Shown here: in pieces, positions 28,552-40,173 of the stretch
Position numbering within the stretch: position 1 is the stretch's first letter
How the letters are laid out: the number at the start of each line of letters is the position of its first letter
Assembly (NCBI GenBank): GCA_030998225.1
Contig: JAPYXD010000753.1
Coordinates: 5,054,001 to 5,118,000 of the forward strand
Direction of reading: 5' to 3'
DNA: 64,000 nucleotides
DNA from: Diplolepis rosae
Lineage: Eukaryota > Arthropoda > Insecta > Hymenoptera > Diplolepididae
The notes under the pieces: model-generated
What the model saw: the letters and a program-made list of their open reading frames with translations, nothing else
Told to the model about the DNA's origin: nothing
Databases searched by the model: none
Made by a program: the position numbers and the translations under genes

Positions 28552-30000
28552 TTCTAGGAAATAATTTTATTAACTTCACTGTTTTTTAAAAGAAAAGAGA
28601 CGTTTTTAACGTTTTAATGACAAAACGAGCGGCTAGGTCTCTCCAGATCTCTAAAAGTTCCCATTGGTTTCCATCAATTTTGAAGGTTATGTTTATTGTG
28701 TTCTCGGCAACGAGGCGCCTTTACGCAAATAGGCGGAATAATTTAAAATTTTGTAAATTTGATTTTGTTTACCAAAGTACTTCAATTGAGACACAACATT
28801 TTTTGACACTAAACATTTTCTTTAAATATTCTTTTTGAAATGTAATTTCTTTATGATTGATTCTGATTTTTTTTTTCATTTTTGTACACATTCAATACTT
28901 GGAAAAACTCAGAAGAAATTTAAAGAATTCAAACATTTTCGAACGTTTAAAAAAAATTATTTTAAAATATATAATTAATGTAATTACAATTTAAACAAAT
29001 TTATTTTATTTATACCTATGATTTTTCAATAAATAAATTATATAAATAAGGAATATATGTTTTTTGGTGATATTTAACAATAATTAAATATCAAAATAAA
29101 ATAAAAATCCAAGAAATATGATTTTTTATATGCAAATATAAAAACTTGTCATAAAAATAATCATGTATTTTTAAAATGTAAGTCAGTATTAAAAAATAAA
29201 AAAGACCCAAAAAATTGCTGAATATGCAAAAACTGACGCTTGCGATTTATTTTGTAATCATGTGTTCTGACAATTAACTTTGATTTTCTGTTAGTTTGAC
29301 TTTTAGTTTTTACAAAGGAATTCATTCTTTGAAATCTCCAGGAATTCGAATACGTTAAGAAAAATAAATAAAGCTTCTAATTTTTATCGTATTTAAAACT
29401 TTAATTTGTAAATAAAGTAGATATTTAGAAGGAAATTATGTAGCATTGGAAAAGAGAAAGAAATTTTAAAAATCAGTTAAATATGAAATTATTTATTTAT
29501 CCCTATGAAAATGGATATCCTAGAATCTGATGCAAGAAGGCGCTATAAAAGTGGTAGAAAATTTGTCAAATGCCCGAAAAAATTTTCAAAATCATTTTAC
29601 GGAAAATTCAGAAGATCCAAACTCAGCAAAAAATCAAGGAATCAGGTGTGTGTTAAAATTTCATACCTCAACTTCAATATTTTATCAATTCAATCAAACT
29701 TATAAAGTAAGTAATATCCACTACCTAATTTTCTAGATATTTCGAAAATACTGCCCGATCTACTTTTCCAAATATCCTTCTTTCAAATTCGATTTTCCAA
29801 AGATCTGGTGAAAGAAGATTTTTCATCGAAAATTTTAGTGTGAGTAGTATTTTTTATGATATACTTTTATATGAAAATAATCCTGTTTTGTAAAGAAAAG
29901 ATCATTTTGGATTTTTAAAGAAATAACTAAATAAAAGTATCTAGTGCAAATATGTCTACAATTAAATACAATGAATTAAAATAAAGCATACTATTATACT
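28552..30000. other. Intergenic, upstream of SART3
   Basis: This is very AT-rich sequence. Open frames around 29505-29736 overlap each other in different frames, lack recognisable domains and have no consistent exon pattern. I see no gene and no clear repeat until the duplicated block starts near 30001. Confidence 0.4.
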
Positions 30001-30348
30001 TTTATGTAAAAATTTGTAACCGCTACTTAAATTTCGTAAAATTGTGCGAATTCTAGCAAAAAATTAAAGGGTTATCAGAATCTAGTACATAAATCAAATT
30101 TTAAGATTTCAAAACGACTCAAAAGTTTTTCTTTGTGCGGAATTTTTTACTTATTTTAATGTAAAATGTAAGGAGAAAGAAAAGTAAGGATTTAAATAAA
30201 CAAAAAGTAATTTATTTGTTGAAATTATTACAAAAGATCATGAAATTGCACGAAATTGTATTACAACTTGCTATGAGTATGGAAGGTTTACAAATCGGAA
30301 AGTAGAGTAAGTTTAAATTACAAAACATTAATGTACCGTCACTTTCGG

Positions 30349-33300
30349 TTATAACTTGTTATAGAGAACGTTGTATTTATTTTCATTTATCTTGTTCACA
30401 ATTATATATATAGTAAATCCGCCATTATAATATTTGTCCACTGCTGTCAGGATTCCAACAAACGCGTTGTTGATAAATAGATAATCACCTACCTTTTGCT
30501 AAAAAATCATAAGTTTTCAAAATTGTACTCTGCCCAGTGGGTAGATGTAGTAATTAGACAATCATGAACTTCTCAAAAACGATTATCTCCTTGTGTCCAC
30601 TGGTTTTTTTTGTTTGTTAAATTATACCCTGAATAAATTTTCGGTAAGGAATTCAATCAAACAATTTCTGAACCATTCCGAACTGTCTCTAAGCATTCAG
30701 AAATAATCCCAATTTCGGTTCAATCAGAGACAACAATCCGAATGAATCCAAACCAAGTTTTTAATCCGAATCATTCCGGCCGGGTTAAACCAAAATAAAT
30801 CAAATTGTGTTTAATAAATTTTTAACCGATTTACATTGCACGAAATCCAAACCGTTTTTCAGATTGGTTTAAAATGATTCTTATTCACTCGAGTTAAATT
30901 CCTTTCCGAAAGTTTTGTCAGGATAGTTTTAAGAAAATTTAATCAGAATTGTTTCATCAGATTTTACTCACATTCTTGTTCTCCTTGCCTTTATCCGTAT
31001 ACGTGTATACTAAACCACGTGCAGCCGCATGAATTTTAACCGGATCTTTTGTAATTCCTTTTTTCTGCAAACATATCAAATCAACAGGGTTGCCAGTTAA
31101 GAAGCATAGGATCTCATTCCATCGTATTCTATTGGATTCATTTTCATTGAGCGAGATTGAAAACTTATTTTGTATTGGCGTCGAAATAAATTCAATTTGG
31201 CGTGAATAATAGGACTGAATAGCGCGGATTGAAATCCCATCTGAGATCTGAGACTTTACCAGGGTTGAATGATATGTAAAAATGTATGATACGTATATTA
31301 AATGTTATAAAATGTAAAATACTTTTTATGTATCGGTATCCTAAAAGAATAGAGGTTATGTTGTTAACTTGATTGCTGTGCGCGTGCGCGCACTGCGTAG
31401 TCGCCATCTTGTTAGCGTATCATACATTATTACACATTATCAGAGATGACATTATGTATGAAATTACACTTTCTTTTAAAAAAATTCAACAATCTCTTCA
31501 ATAATTTGTTTCTTGTTTTTAGAAGATATTTGCTTTATCATAGTATATTATTTTCATTTCTTTTATTAACAAACTATTTCTGGTTCTTGAACACGAAACT
31601 TCGGAAAGAATAGGATAAAAGCAGTTCTTACTGAGAAAATTTCGGATAACACCGAATTCGGATAATTCCCAATAATGAAGTCCCGAATAGTGCCGGTTCG
31701 AGACCGAACACAAAAACCATATAAGGACTGACTAGAAAGCTTGATTAACAAGCCGTTTAAAACCGAATAGAACTAAACAAATACCAAATAAATATATTAC
31801 TTAATTTCGACTGAGAGTCGGATAAAATCGGCTAGAATTAGAATACATAGACTGCATAAGATTCTGTATAGAACTGACTGCAAAGCTTAATTCATAAACT
31901 GCATAAATACTAGCTTGAACCAAATAAGTACTGGATAGGAATATTACTCAATGTAGATAAACTGCTGGATAAGATCGGTTAGAGTCCAGACAAAAAACAT
32001 CTATTTTACCTTTGAATATCCTACTGATAAGCCTTCAGTGCCTTCCACTATTTCATCCTCGAACAAATTTGCATATCTAACATTTCTATGCAATACATTC
32101 CCATAAGATTTTAACCACTGAAAAAAAATTGAATATATTTGAGAATATATACTATTGCAAAATTAATAAATTGGTAAAATAAAACTTTTTCATCTTTGGT
32201 TTTAAATGACCAATAAAAGTCTCAAATTTGAAAAATTTTAATTTGTATACTGAAATGTTAGGATTGGAAAATATGGTTTCTGTCTTTGCAGACATTTTTT
32301 AACTGATTTCCAAATGGGCATGAATTTATCTATCATCCTTAATCTTTTTCATATCGCATACTATCCTTTATCTATACACATGAATCTTTTTCTATCTCTT
32401 AGTCAATCACAACACGCGTCTATCTTTTTCAATCTCTCCCTTTCTATCTCATTCTATCCTTTATCTATTCAGGTGAATCTTTTTCTATCTTCTTGCCAAT
32501 TTAGGTCTATGGCTATCTTGTCCAATTACCTGATCTCTATCTCATTAAATCCTTCATCAATACACTTTAATCTTTTCTATCTCTTCGTCAATCTAAATTC
32601 ACGTCTATCTTTTTCAATCTCCCCTTTTCTATTTCATTCTATCCTTCATCTATCCACCTTAATCATTTTCTATCTCTTTGACAATCGAACTTCACATCTA
32701 TCTTTTTAAATCTTTCATTATCTATCTCATTCTTTGTAAATCTAAATTCACGTATATATCTTTTTAATCTAGGTCTATGGCTATCTTTTCCAATCACCTG
32801 ATCTCTATCTCATCCAATCTTTCTCATCAATCCACCTTAATCTTTTTCTATCCCTTCGTCAATCTGAATTCACGTCTATCTTTTTCAATATCCCCTTTTC
32901 TATCTCATACTATCCTTCATCTATCAACATCAATCTTTTTATATCTTCTTGCCAATCTAGTCGATGCCTATCTCTCCCCAATACAAATAAAATCTCTTTC
33001 TATCTCTCATTATCTCTTTTTACAACAAAAGAAGATCAGTCGACTACTAAGATATTTTATGTGCCACCAGCGCGCAAACTCGTTTTTCCGCTACAGTTAA
33101 CAGTAGCGCAATGTAGTATATTGTGCTACAGAGGAATAAAATGTAAAAATTGAATTACGCATGCGCCTATAGCCATGCAACGGAGCACAATCTTGAACTG
33201 TGCATGCGTCTATTAAAATCCATTACTACTACACAAAATCGATAAAATCAAAATGGCCGGGACTAGTCGTGACATATCAAGTGTAATGACTAGCGCCGCA

Positions 33301-36300
33301 AACAAATACAATTATACAATACTAGATTAGATTCGAGTGTACGCATAAAAACTCGTGTGTCGCAAAAATAACCGATCTTTATATTTAAATCATACAACAT
33401 GCAGCACCATCTATTGAAAATTTGCAGCATTAAAGAGATACATTCATCCTCTTCCAAACGCATCTAAATTCATGTAAATCGGATGACAGATGTGAAAATT
33501 ACAGCCATTTCAATAAAAGAAAACGTGTGCTAATGTTACAAAACAAAAATGGAACAAAGAGCAAATATAAAATTTTGTGTTAAACTTCAAAAGAAATTCG
33601 CTGAGACATACTAATTGATGAAAAAAGTTTATAGTAATGATTGTACGAGTTGTACTCAAGTTTATACGTGGTTTACACGATTTAAAAATGGTCGTGAGGA
33701 TTTAAATGACGACCTAAGGCTAGGTCGTCCAGAAGTTAGTAATCGTGCTGAATTGGTGGAAAAAGTCCGTTAAATCATTGGTATCGATACAAATTTTACT
33801 ACGAGAATGTTGACTGAGGAATTAAATACGAGTAAAATAGTATATTTTGTATCTAGGAGGTAAAGTAGATCTTTTGGGGCGAGGACTAAATACATCGGTC
33901 GAGTCCCAAAATGACCGACCTCCGTGGTACACACGATATTTTTTGCAAAATATGTCCTAAAGAAGTATTTCGAGTGTCTGTAGAATGGTATTGAGAGTGT
34001 CCAATTACGACTCGGTGGAATAGTAACATGTTATAACAATAATATTGATAAATATGGTACGAAAGGTGGTGGAAAGGGCCGTAGGGGGGAGGGACCCAGG
34101 GGCGAAGCCCCGGTGGGGGTGCAGGGGCCACAGCCTCTGCCGGGGGGTTCGGGAGGCCGTGCCCCCCGAATTGCATGAAATGAATTTGATTGGATTTAAT
34201 AATGTATAGAAAAGTATGAACTTTGGCTAGATCAATTAAATATTTTTCTGGAACGTAAAATGTTTTTTCTTCAAGTTTAAAAAATTTTTGGTACAATTTT
34301 TGGGGTATTCAGTATTTCAAGAAACAATTTTGATTGAATTTAATAACGTATGGAAAAGTATAAACTTTGGTTAGATTAATTAAGTATTAGCACTGAGCCC
34401 AGAACGTGCGAGATGGCTCCCTGGTGAGCAATGAAGGAGTTAGCTTAATCGCTGCTGTCGCCATCTTGCGGTCCGATCAAGTATTTGCTTGGGGGGAAAT
34501 ATAATCCATTTTTCGCAACTGTGCAGAGGGCATAAGGAACAAAAGTAGGACATAAGGAACGAAAGTAGGACTTAAGGAAGAAAACAGATACAATATGAAC
34601 ATGCTGGTCGTAAATGGACAACTTTACAGCCGCTCTACAGGGGCTCGAAGTACTACTTTAGTGCCTGTTTTGCAAAAACACTATTTGGAGAATTTTAACT
34701 GAAGATTTGGGTAAAAGAAAGGTCTGTGCACGTTTTTTCCCACATCAGTTAAAAGCACCACCTCACAAGACCAAAAAAGTGAACGAATTTTTGATGAAAA
34801 ATCGGATTTCTCTCATCAAACACCCTCCGTATTCGCCTGATCTATCACCATGTGACTATTTTTTATTTCCAAAACTGAAAACCAAGAAAAAATCTATGCA
34901 TGCGCTGCTTGATCGTTCCAAACGTTGTATTGAGTCTAATGGAACCTATTTTGAACAAATAATAACTTTCAAAGATAATATAATGTGTATCTTATTCTAT
35001 ATCCAAAAAGATCGGTTATTTTTGGGACACACTGTGTAGAATACGCCCCAATGCACATAATTCGGGAAATTACGAGACTCGCGACAATGCTCGCAGGACT
35101 GATCAGGCCTCGGCTTCAATCTCCTGCGAGCATTGTCGCTCGTCACGCAATAACCCTCATTGTACGCCTAGGCACGTAATATACTATTATTTGCCACCGG
35201 CGCGCAAACTCGTTTTTTCGCTACAGTTAACAGTAGCGCAATGTAGTATATTGCGCTGTAGAGGAATGAAAAGTAAAAATTAAACTGCGCATGCGCCTAT
35301 AGCCATGTAACGGAGCACAATATTTTTCTTATTCTTCTTCTTCTCCGTACAGCGTTAGCACCTTACAGGCATAGCTTTGTACATTTGAACTGCGCATGCG
35401 TCTATTAAAATCCATTACTACTACACAAGATCGATAAAATCAAAATGGCCGGGACTATTCGTGACATATCAAGTGTAATGACTAGCGCCGCAAACAACTA
35501 CAATACTAGATTAGATTCGAGTGTACGCATAAAAACTCGTATAGGCACCGCAGTCACATAAAATAGAATACGTGCCACTGTACACAATTCGGGAAATTAC
35601 GAGACTCACGACAATGCTCGCAGGACTGTTCGCGCCTCGGCTTCGTCTCGACTACGCATCGGCTACACCTCGACTACGCCTCACCTACGCCTCGACTACG
35701 CTTGGCTTCGATCTCCTGCGAGCATTGTCGCTCGTCACGCAATAACCCTCATTGTGTGCCTAGGCACGTAATATACTATTATATTCTTTTTCTATAAGGG
35801 TAATTTTATTTTATGGCTAATGAAGTAATAGTCATCCCCTATGTAAAGTGGACACAATACTTTTTAGAACTGCACTCTTCATTTCGTGGTAAGAATGGAT
35901 ACTAAGGGATATAGGGAGAGATTAAAATTTTCACTGTGGGCAGATAAATGAGGGATAGAAAAAGATACAAGTGGTCAATCACGAAAGATAGAGAAAAAGA
36001 TAGATATTACTTAAGTCGGTGGATAGACTAAGGGATAGGAAAAGATAGATATTACCAGACATAGGGATAGAAACAGATAGATATTCCTGGTCACTCTGGA
36101 TAAGTGCGGAGATAGAAAAAGATAGAGTTTTGGGGAAGCAAAGTGATGGGTTGGGATAGATACAAATGTTCTATATTTTTCAATATTTTTACTTCCAGCA
36201 GGGTAGACGCCCTCAATACAAAAAAAATTATATTGTCGTTTTTAAATGTACCAAAAGATGATTTTTGTTTACTACTACTTACGAGTAATCTACCAACGAG

Positions 36301-36551
36301 TTCATATTTACTAGATTCAAAAATTTCAGCTCTAAGATCATTGCAGTGAAATTTAAGGGAGACACAGAGCCAACGCTCTATTAACTTTGAATAGGCATAG
36401 ATCACACCGTTAGGTGTAACGACCCCCATACCTATCACAATATTTTTAAAAGTTGGTTCGAGAAGATCAACTAGAACAAGTTCTATGTTATCGGTAGAAT
36501 CAATTGGAGACTTTCCGGTTAGTTCACTTGGTAAAGTCGATTCTACTTCTG
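30349..36551 (-). CDS. Degenerate serine-protease-homologue-like gene, copy A (5' end not found)
   Basis: Four exons read leftward: 36283-36551, 32010-32117, 31064-30972 and 30498-30349 (stop). All joints are phase 0 after the first, which begins in phase and needs an upstream exon I cannot locate. Residue patterns in exon 1 resemble the middle of a chymotrypsin fold: TDNIELVLVDLLEPTF against 'NDIALLKL..P..F', then IGMGVVTPNGVI...SKL against 'GWG.....G..S..L' and a following Cys. The last exon, KVGDYLFINNAFVGILTA...GGFTIYIIVNKI, resembles 'GDSGGPLV..GK.VGI.S...PGVYT.V..'. On this reading catalytic Asp and Ser are replaced. The two middle exons match nothing I recognise. Against copy B the last exon differs at 33 of 150 nt while flanks barely differ. 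The 5-kb intron holds a nested transposon pile. Confidence 0.55.
30628..30925. mobile_element. 'AATCCGATT'-type foldback element, intron of copy A
   Basis: The left end CCTGAATAAATTTTCGGTAA mirrors the right end CTTTCCGAAAGTTTTGTCAG. The interior is the same word texture as 8769-10035. Copy B retains only the right half (about 41415-41560), so the element or a deletion in it differs between the two duplicates. Confidence 0.55.
33548..35040 (+). pseudogene. Mariner-family transposase remnant, deleted and interrupted
   Basis: The N-terminal helix-turn-helix part is readable at 33548-33835 (EQRANIKFCVKLQKKFAETY, then QVYTWFTRFKNGREDLNDD and LGRPEVSN), with in-frame stops. The C-terminal part is at 34690-35040 (EDLGKRKVCARFFPHQLKAP, then HPPYSPDLSPCDYFLFPKL, the mariner block that follows the second catalytic Asp). 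The region between is missing its first catalytic Asp and is replaced by unrelated sequence (33850-34680). It cannot encode an active transposase. Confidence 0.85.
34070..34180. other. Very GC-rich insert inside the mariner remnant
   Basis: About 110 bp of G/C-dominated sequence (for example GGGGCGAAGCCCC, GGCCACAGCCTCTGCCG, GGGAGGCCGTGCCCCCC) stands out sharply from AT-rich surroundings. The motif is self-complementary. The AT-rich sequence beside it (34186-34250) is repeated at 34327-34390. Origin unknown. Confidence 0.5.
35041..35785. repeat. Palindrome-bearing repeats and CTCGACTACGC minisatellite
   Basis: A unit with GACAATGCTCGCAGGA and its reverse complement TCCTGCGAGCATTGTC, ending CTAGGCACGTAATATACTAT, occurs at 35050-35185 and again at 35580-35780. 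The second copy contains a minisatellite of CTCGACTACGC-like 11-12-mers at about 35640-35710. Confidence 0.75.
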
Positions 36552-36671
36552 CTAGAAACAAATTTAAATCAATTAAAATAGCAATTAGGTATCATCTCAC
36601 TCAGTAGACAAAAAATCTAAACACGTCATACATGGAAAAAAATAGTTCACTAAAGTTTATAAAACTGTTTA

Positions 36672-36840
36672 AGAGTTGAGGATACAGGCATTTACGGAAC
36701 CGTGTTTTAAAAAATTTAAAAAACTTTTCAGAATAAAATGCAGAACTTTCAATAGTTTTTCTTGAGTGTTACGCATTTTATTCTGAAAAGTTTTAAAAAT
36801 TTTTTTAAATTCGGTTCCATAGATGCCTGTATCCTCAACT
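36672..36840. mobile_element. Small hairpin MITE (copy A), shared with copy B
   Basis: The ends GTTGAGGATACAGGCATTTA and TGCCTGTATCCTCAAC and the arms TTTTCAGAATAAAATGC / GCATTTTATTCTGAAAAG form one long hairpin of about 165 bp. The same element is at about 44004-44168 in copy B, so it predates the duplication. Confidence 0.75.
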
Positions 36841-38088
36841 TTTAAACGTTTCCTCCTTTACAGACCTAAGTGTAAAACCACGAGGCTCTCTCCCCCATGT
36901 AGACCAACGTGGCATTTCATCGGGACCCCCTCCCCCCCACTCCTCGCAAAAAAAAAACACATAGTTTGTCCAAGTCACCGAATGAGTCACAATATAGAGA
37001 CGCATGTGATTCTTTAAGTCCGCATTTATCAGGCGAGACCATTTTGAATCCGATTAATGAATCGGATTCAATGATGTTTTTGAAATGGGGTCAATCAGAA
37101 CAATCGGTCCCAATCGGGTCCAAATATTTTCGTCTATAAGGGATGTACTCTCTAAATTTTGAAATAGGGTAAATTCGTCCACTCTAAATTAGTAAGAAAT
37201 TTTACTAATTTTTAGTAACAGTTAAATAATAAATTAATGTGTTTTACTACATTATAGTAAAATATTAACTCATTAGTAAATTTTACTCTCAATCAGTTAA
37301 TATTGACTAATTTAGTTTTAAAGAATACATTAAATTTAAGTAGATATGAATTAATAAGACAGCTCCATAAAAAAATGTGCGGTACCAAAAAAGCGACCTA
37401 AATAGGATTGTTGAGCAAAGTCGAAATTGAAATTTTATGAATTTTCCGCTTAGCAGTTTTTTTTTATTTTACCTCGAATTTTGGGTTTAGGCGATTTCAT
37501 ATGTTTAGTAATTAGCAAACTTGGAAGAATTCAACCCACACCCAAAATTCAAGTTCAAATAAAAAAAACTGGTGAGCAGGAAATTCCAAAAGTTTCGCAC
37601 ATTTTTTTTGTGGGTACGTTTTACCTTTGGTATGAGCAGAGGCCAAAAACGAACAAAGTACTGAAGCAATAAAAAATTTCATTATACTAATTCAGACACA
37701 AACTCTTACTGATTGATTTTAGATAAAATTTTCTATTTGTTCGTTGGTCATCGTCTAATTATTGTAGCTCAATTTCGTCGATTCTTATAAGATTTTTTGT
37801 TTAATTAACATTAAGATATAGTGAGAGTATCGGTTTTTAGATACGTGTCAGTAGAAGGACGAATTTTTGTTCTTCTTAGATAATATGGATAAAATATTCT
37901 AATAATAATTTTATGATATCACCAGCATCATATAATTGAAAATAATATAATAAATCAATTTTTCTTCAAAACCAAAAAATTATTCCATTCGTCTATGGTC
38001 AAAGATATAATTTGTTCAAGGTGTATGTAAAAAAAGTCGATCTCTGGTAGAATTTTTAAAAAAAGGAGCTTATATGTAAATAGAATGA

Positions 38089-38230
38089 TTATTTATATGC
38101 TGAATTAATTATAAATTTTTTAACTGGACCGATACTGAGATAATTAATGTCAAAGTTGCCTACTTTAACACGTAATTCATGGGTATTGTATAGGCACTCT
38201 CCACATTCTAAATTGTAGTAATTACACGCT
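38089..38230 (-). pseudogene. Serine-protease-like exon fragment upstream of copy A gene
   Basis: Behind an acceptor (CTACCAG at 38231) the minus strand reads ACNYYNLECGECLYNTHE, LRVKVGNFDINYLSIG, PVKKFIINSAYK, stop. This fits the segment of a trypsin-like domain that follows 'TAAHC' and runs to '..VKKIIVHP.Y', with the catalytic His absent and HP replaced by NS. No splice donor follows; AATAATC sits where a GTAATC-type donor would be expected, so I cannot join it to the exon at 36551. It lies in the right order and strand to be the 5' part of the copy A gene. Copy B homology ends before an equivalent. Confidence 0.4.
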
Positions 38231-38399
38231 CTGGTAGAGAAATTTAAAAAATTTCGGTATTTGTGCTGCTTGAAAACAAAAATTTTTGAAAAAAATACAT
38301 CAAATCTTTCCACCGTGTAGTTGGTGAGGAGGAAAAATGGCTAAATCTTTTATAGACGTTGTACAACTCTCCTTGGACGGGTCTTAGCATACCTGTTAA

Positions 38400-39012
38400 A
38401 ACCAAAAAAAAACCCTCTCTCGAACCAATACACCGCCCGCCGAACCGCCTTTCGGCTTTAAACTTCGCGGGCGGCTGGTTCCAGCTTAAAGTCGCGTACG
38501 ACTCTTCCGTCATCCGTTCGCTCGGGACTCCCATCCGCAGACACACGCCCGTTAGGCAGGCCGACTAGCCGCGCCAACCAGGGCAGGAACAAAAAGATTC
38601 CTCCCCCGATCGACGCAGACAGCCAAGTCCGCCCAAGACGCAGGACCGCGCGTGCAGCCCCCGATGTGATTTCTACTGGCCCTCGTTGTTGCCGCGCTCT
38701 GCACGCCCATCGAGCTCCCTCGTCTTCATCACCAGGGTGACGAATGACTCGATAAGCATCCATTTCTGTTCAAACTGGAGCATGAGAGAGACCATCGTGT
38801 CAGGGGTGAGTTGTGCCCCCACTGTCCAACCGACAGCCTCCCTTTCCGCGCTCCACCAGGCACAGACAAAGAGTGTGTTCTGCATTTTCCACAAGGGATC
38901 CGCAGTAGCGACACGATTCATCGTCTCTTTTCTTGAAGCGCTTCAGGTACGCATTAAAGCAACCATGGCCCGAAAGCGCTTGGTAGCTAACGGCTACCGA
39001 TGTCCTTTTTAA
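38400..39012 (-). pseudogene. R1-clade-like LINE remnant (3' end of ORF2)
   Basis: This is GC-richer than its surroundings. The minus strand encodes the zinc-finger-like end of a non-LTR retrotransposon polyprotein: SCRYCGSLVENAEHT, then, after a one-base frameshift, NTLFVCAWWSAEREAVGWTV, LTPDTMVSLMLQFEQKWMLI and ESFVTLVMKTRELDGR. The Cys-Cys-His-Cys pattern and the 'LMLQ..W..I..FV' tail are typical of R1-type elements. The 5' part (endonuclease, reverse transcriptase) is absent. Confidence 0.75.
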
Positions 39013-39837
39013 CCTGTTGTAACCATAGCAACAATAGCAACCACAGTTTGATATTCTTTTGATAAAATCAGATGGTATAAATCATTGATTCACGTTTTAA
39101 AAATTTCCGCTCTTTAGAATATACCTAGTAAGAAGGTCGGCATTGAATGGTATTGAAATGCCAAAGTCTGGAAAGAAATTGAATCGAAGATAAAACTTTT
39201 GAACGCATTTTAATTCCTAGGCATTAAAAGGAATTCAAAAGTTTCATTTTTGATTCCGTTTTTTCCAGATTTTGACATTTCAATGTCATTGAATGACCAC
39301 CTTCTTATAGGGGTTCGGGTTGCGGGGTACGGGGGTTTCGTTTGCATTGATATTAGTTTTTGCTATAACTTGGCGGTGCTGATGCTCATTTTCACTTTTT
39401 TAAGTACCCTCCTAAAATACATGGTAGGGACGTACTGTGGGCAACACTGTTCACACTACACATACACATACACAAGCAGCTTGGAAGCGTACGTGAAATC
39501 AAGTCGGCTGGTTATTTATTACAAATGTTATTAAATCAACAAAGACATTTTTTTATCTTTTGAGAATAATCGTTGACATCAAGCTATTCAAACGTCAGAA
39601 CGCAAAACACAGTTGCTCAATGATGGTTAGGTTTAACTTGCAACGTTGCACGATCTAAGAGTCTGCCGCTGGCAAAGCATTGGTTGCTATACGTATACAC
39701 GCATACTACGAATTTTAAGCCAGCCATGCACTAAAATTTTCACCATGCGGGCCCATGAAATTTTTTCAAAACAGCATAGCTTGACGGCGCCCCACGGGAT
39801 TTTCATATTTGTACAGGGATGAGAATTGCTTTCAACC

Positions 39838-40085
39838 TTAAGGCCATGGACAAACCTGATCACTTGACTAAATTCCTACATTACCAACATTTTTAATTTG
39901 TTTAAACCCATTTCTTCAAGAAATGAGACAACAAGTTGAAAATTTGTGAGGGTAAATGAAATTAACGAAGACAGGTCTGTCTGGTCATAAATGTTTATAA
40001 TTATAAAATCATTTTTTTTTCAAAGAATTTTTTTCTTTTTATGATTACAAACATTTATGACTTGACAGACCTATTTAAATTTAAA
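39838..40085. mobile_element. MITE ends and 'GTCATAAATGTTTATAATTA' MITE
   Basis: At 39838 TTAAGGCCATGGACAAACCT resembles the end of the element at 42466. At 39971-40069 ACAGGTCTGTCTGGTCATAA pairs with TTATGACTTGACAGACCT, an element of about 100 bp that recurs at 52242-52345. Confidence 0.6.
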
Positions 40086-40173
40086 TTATAATTTTATGTA
40101 GAAATTTGTAACCGCTTCTTACATTTTTTTCAAACTGTTCGAATTCTAGCAAAAAATTGAGGGGTTACTACCC

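Larger units (their letters stand above)
33063..35560. repeat. Direct repeats flanking the mariner remnant
   Basis: A sequence starting GCCACCAGCGCGCAAACTCG at 33063 recurs at 35192 in the same orientation and includes TACAGTTAACAGTAGCGCAA, GCGCATGCG-type words and ATCAAAATGGCCGGGACTA. The 35192 copy has an extra T-rich insert around 35315-35390. The pair resembles ends of a composite insertion. Confidence 0.6.
32310..36165. mobile_element. 'TCTATCTTTTT'-textured foldback split by nested insertions
   Basis: The left arm (about 32310-33040) is a degenerate array of TCTATCTTTTTCAATC-like words; the right arm (about 35925-36165) carries the complementary GATAGAAAAAGATAGA words. A mariner remnant, direct repeats and a minisatellite sit between them. 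Long open frames in the left arm come from the stop-free word pattern and are not genes. Copy B lacks the whole block. Confidence 0.55.
30001..37920. repeat. Segmental duplication, copy A
   Basis: Sequence from about 30001 to 37920 recurs at about 40090-45415 in the same orientation. Introns and flanks are nearly identical; for example 31067-31410 against 41703-42045 shows roughly ten differences by eye, and 36845-37140 against 44165-44470 is almost identical. Copy A alone contains the 30628-30925 foldback and the large insertion 32310-36165. The shared units each carry one protease-like gene on the minus strand. Confidence 0.9.

Noticed and set aside
29505..29736. Overlapping Lys/Asn/Ser-rich plus-strand frames
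   Set aside because: Two frames of equal length overlap in AT-rich DNA with no homology or splice structure.
32314..33100. Long plus-strand open frames (131 and 107 aa) rich in Ser, Phe, Leu, Ile and Asn
   Set aside because: They are produced by the stop-free TCTATCTTTTT word array of a foldback element; no start context, splice sites or homology.
33886..34296. 136-aa minus-strand open frame with a Pro-rich centre
   Set aside because: It spans the GC-rich insert and unrelated AT-rich flanks; the Pro run is simply the complement of G-rich DNA.
35041..35785. CRISPR-like array
   Set aside because: The repeats are degenerate 11-12-mers without unique spacers in a eukaryotic context; a minisatellite explains them.
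36823..37139. Two overlapping plus-strand frames conserved at 44152-44468
   Set aside because: Conservation is explained by the recent segmental duplication; both frames start in a MITE end and run into a foldback fragment.
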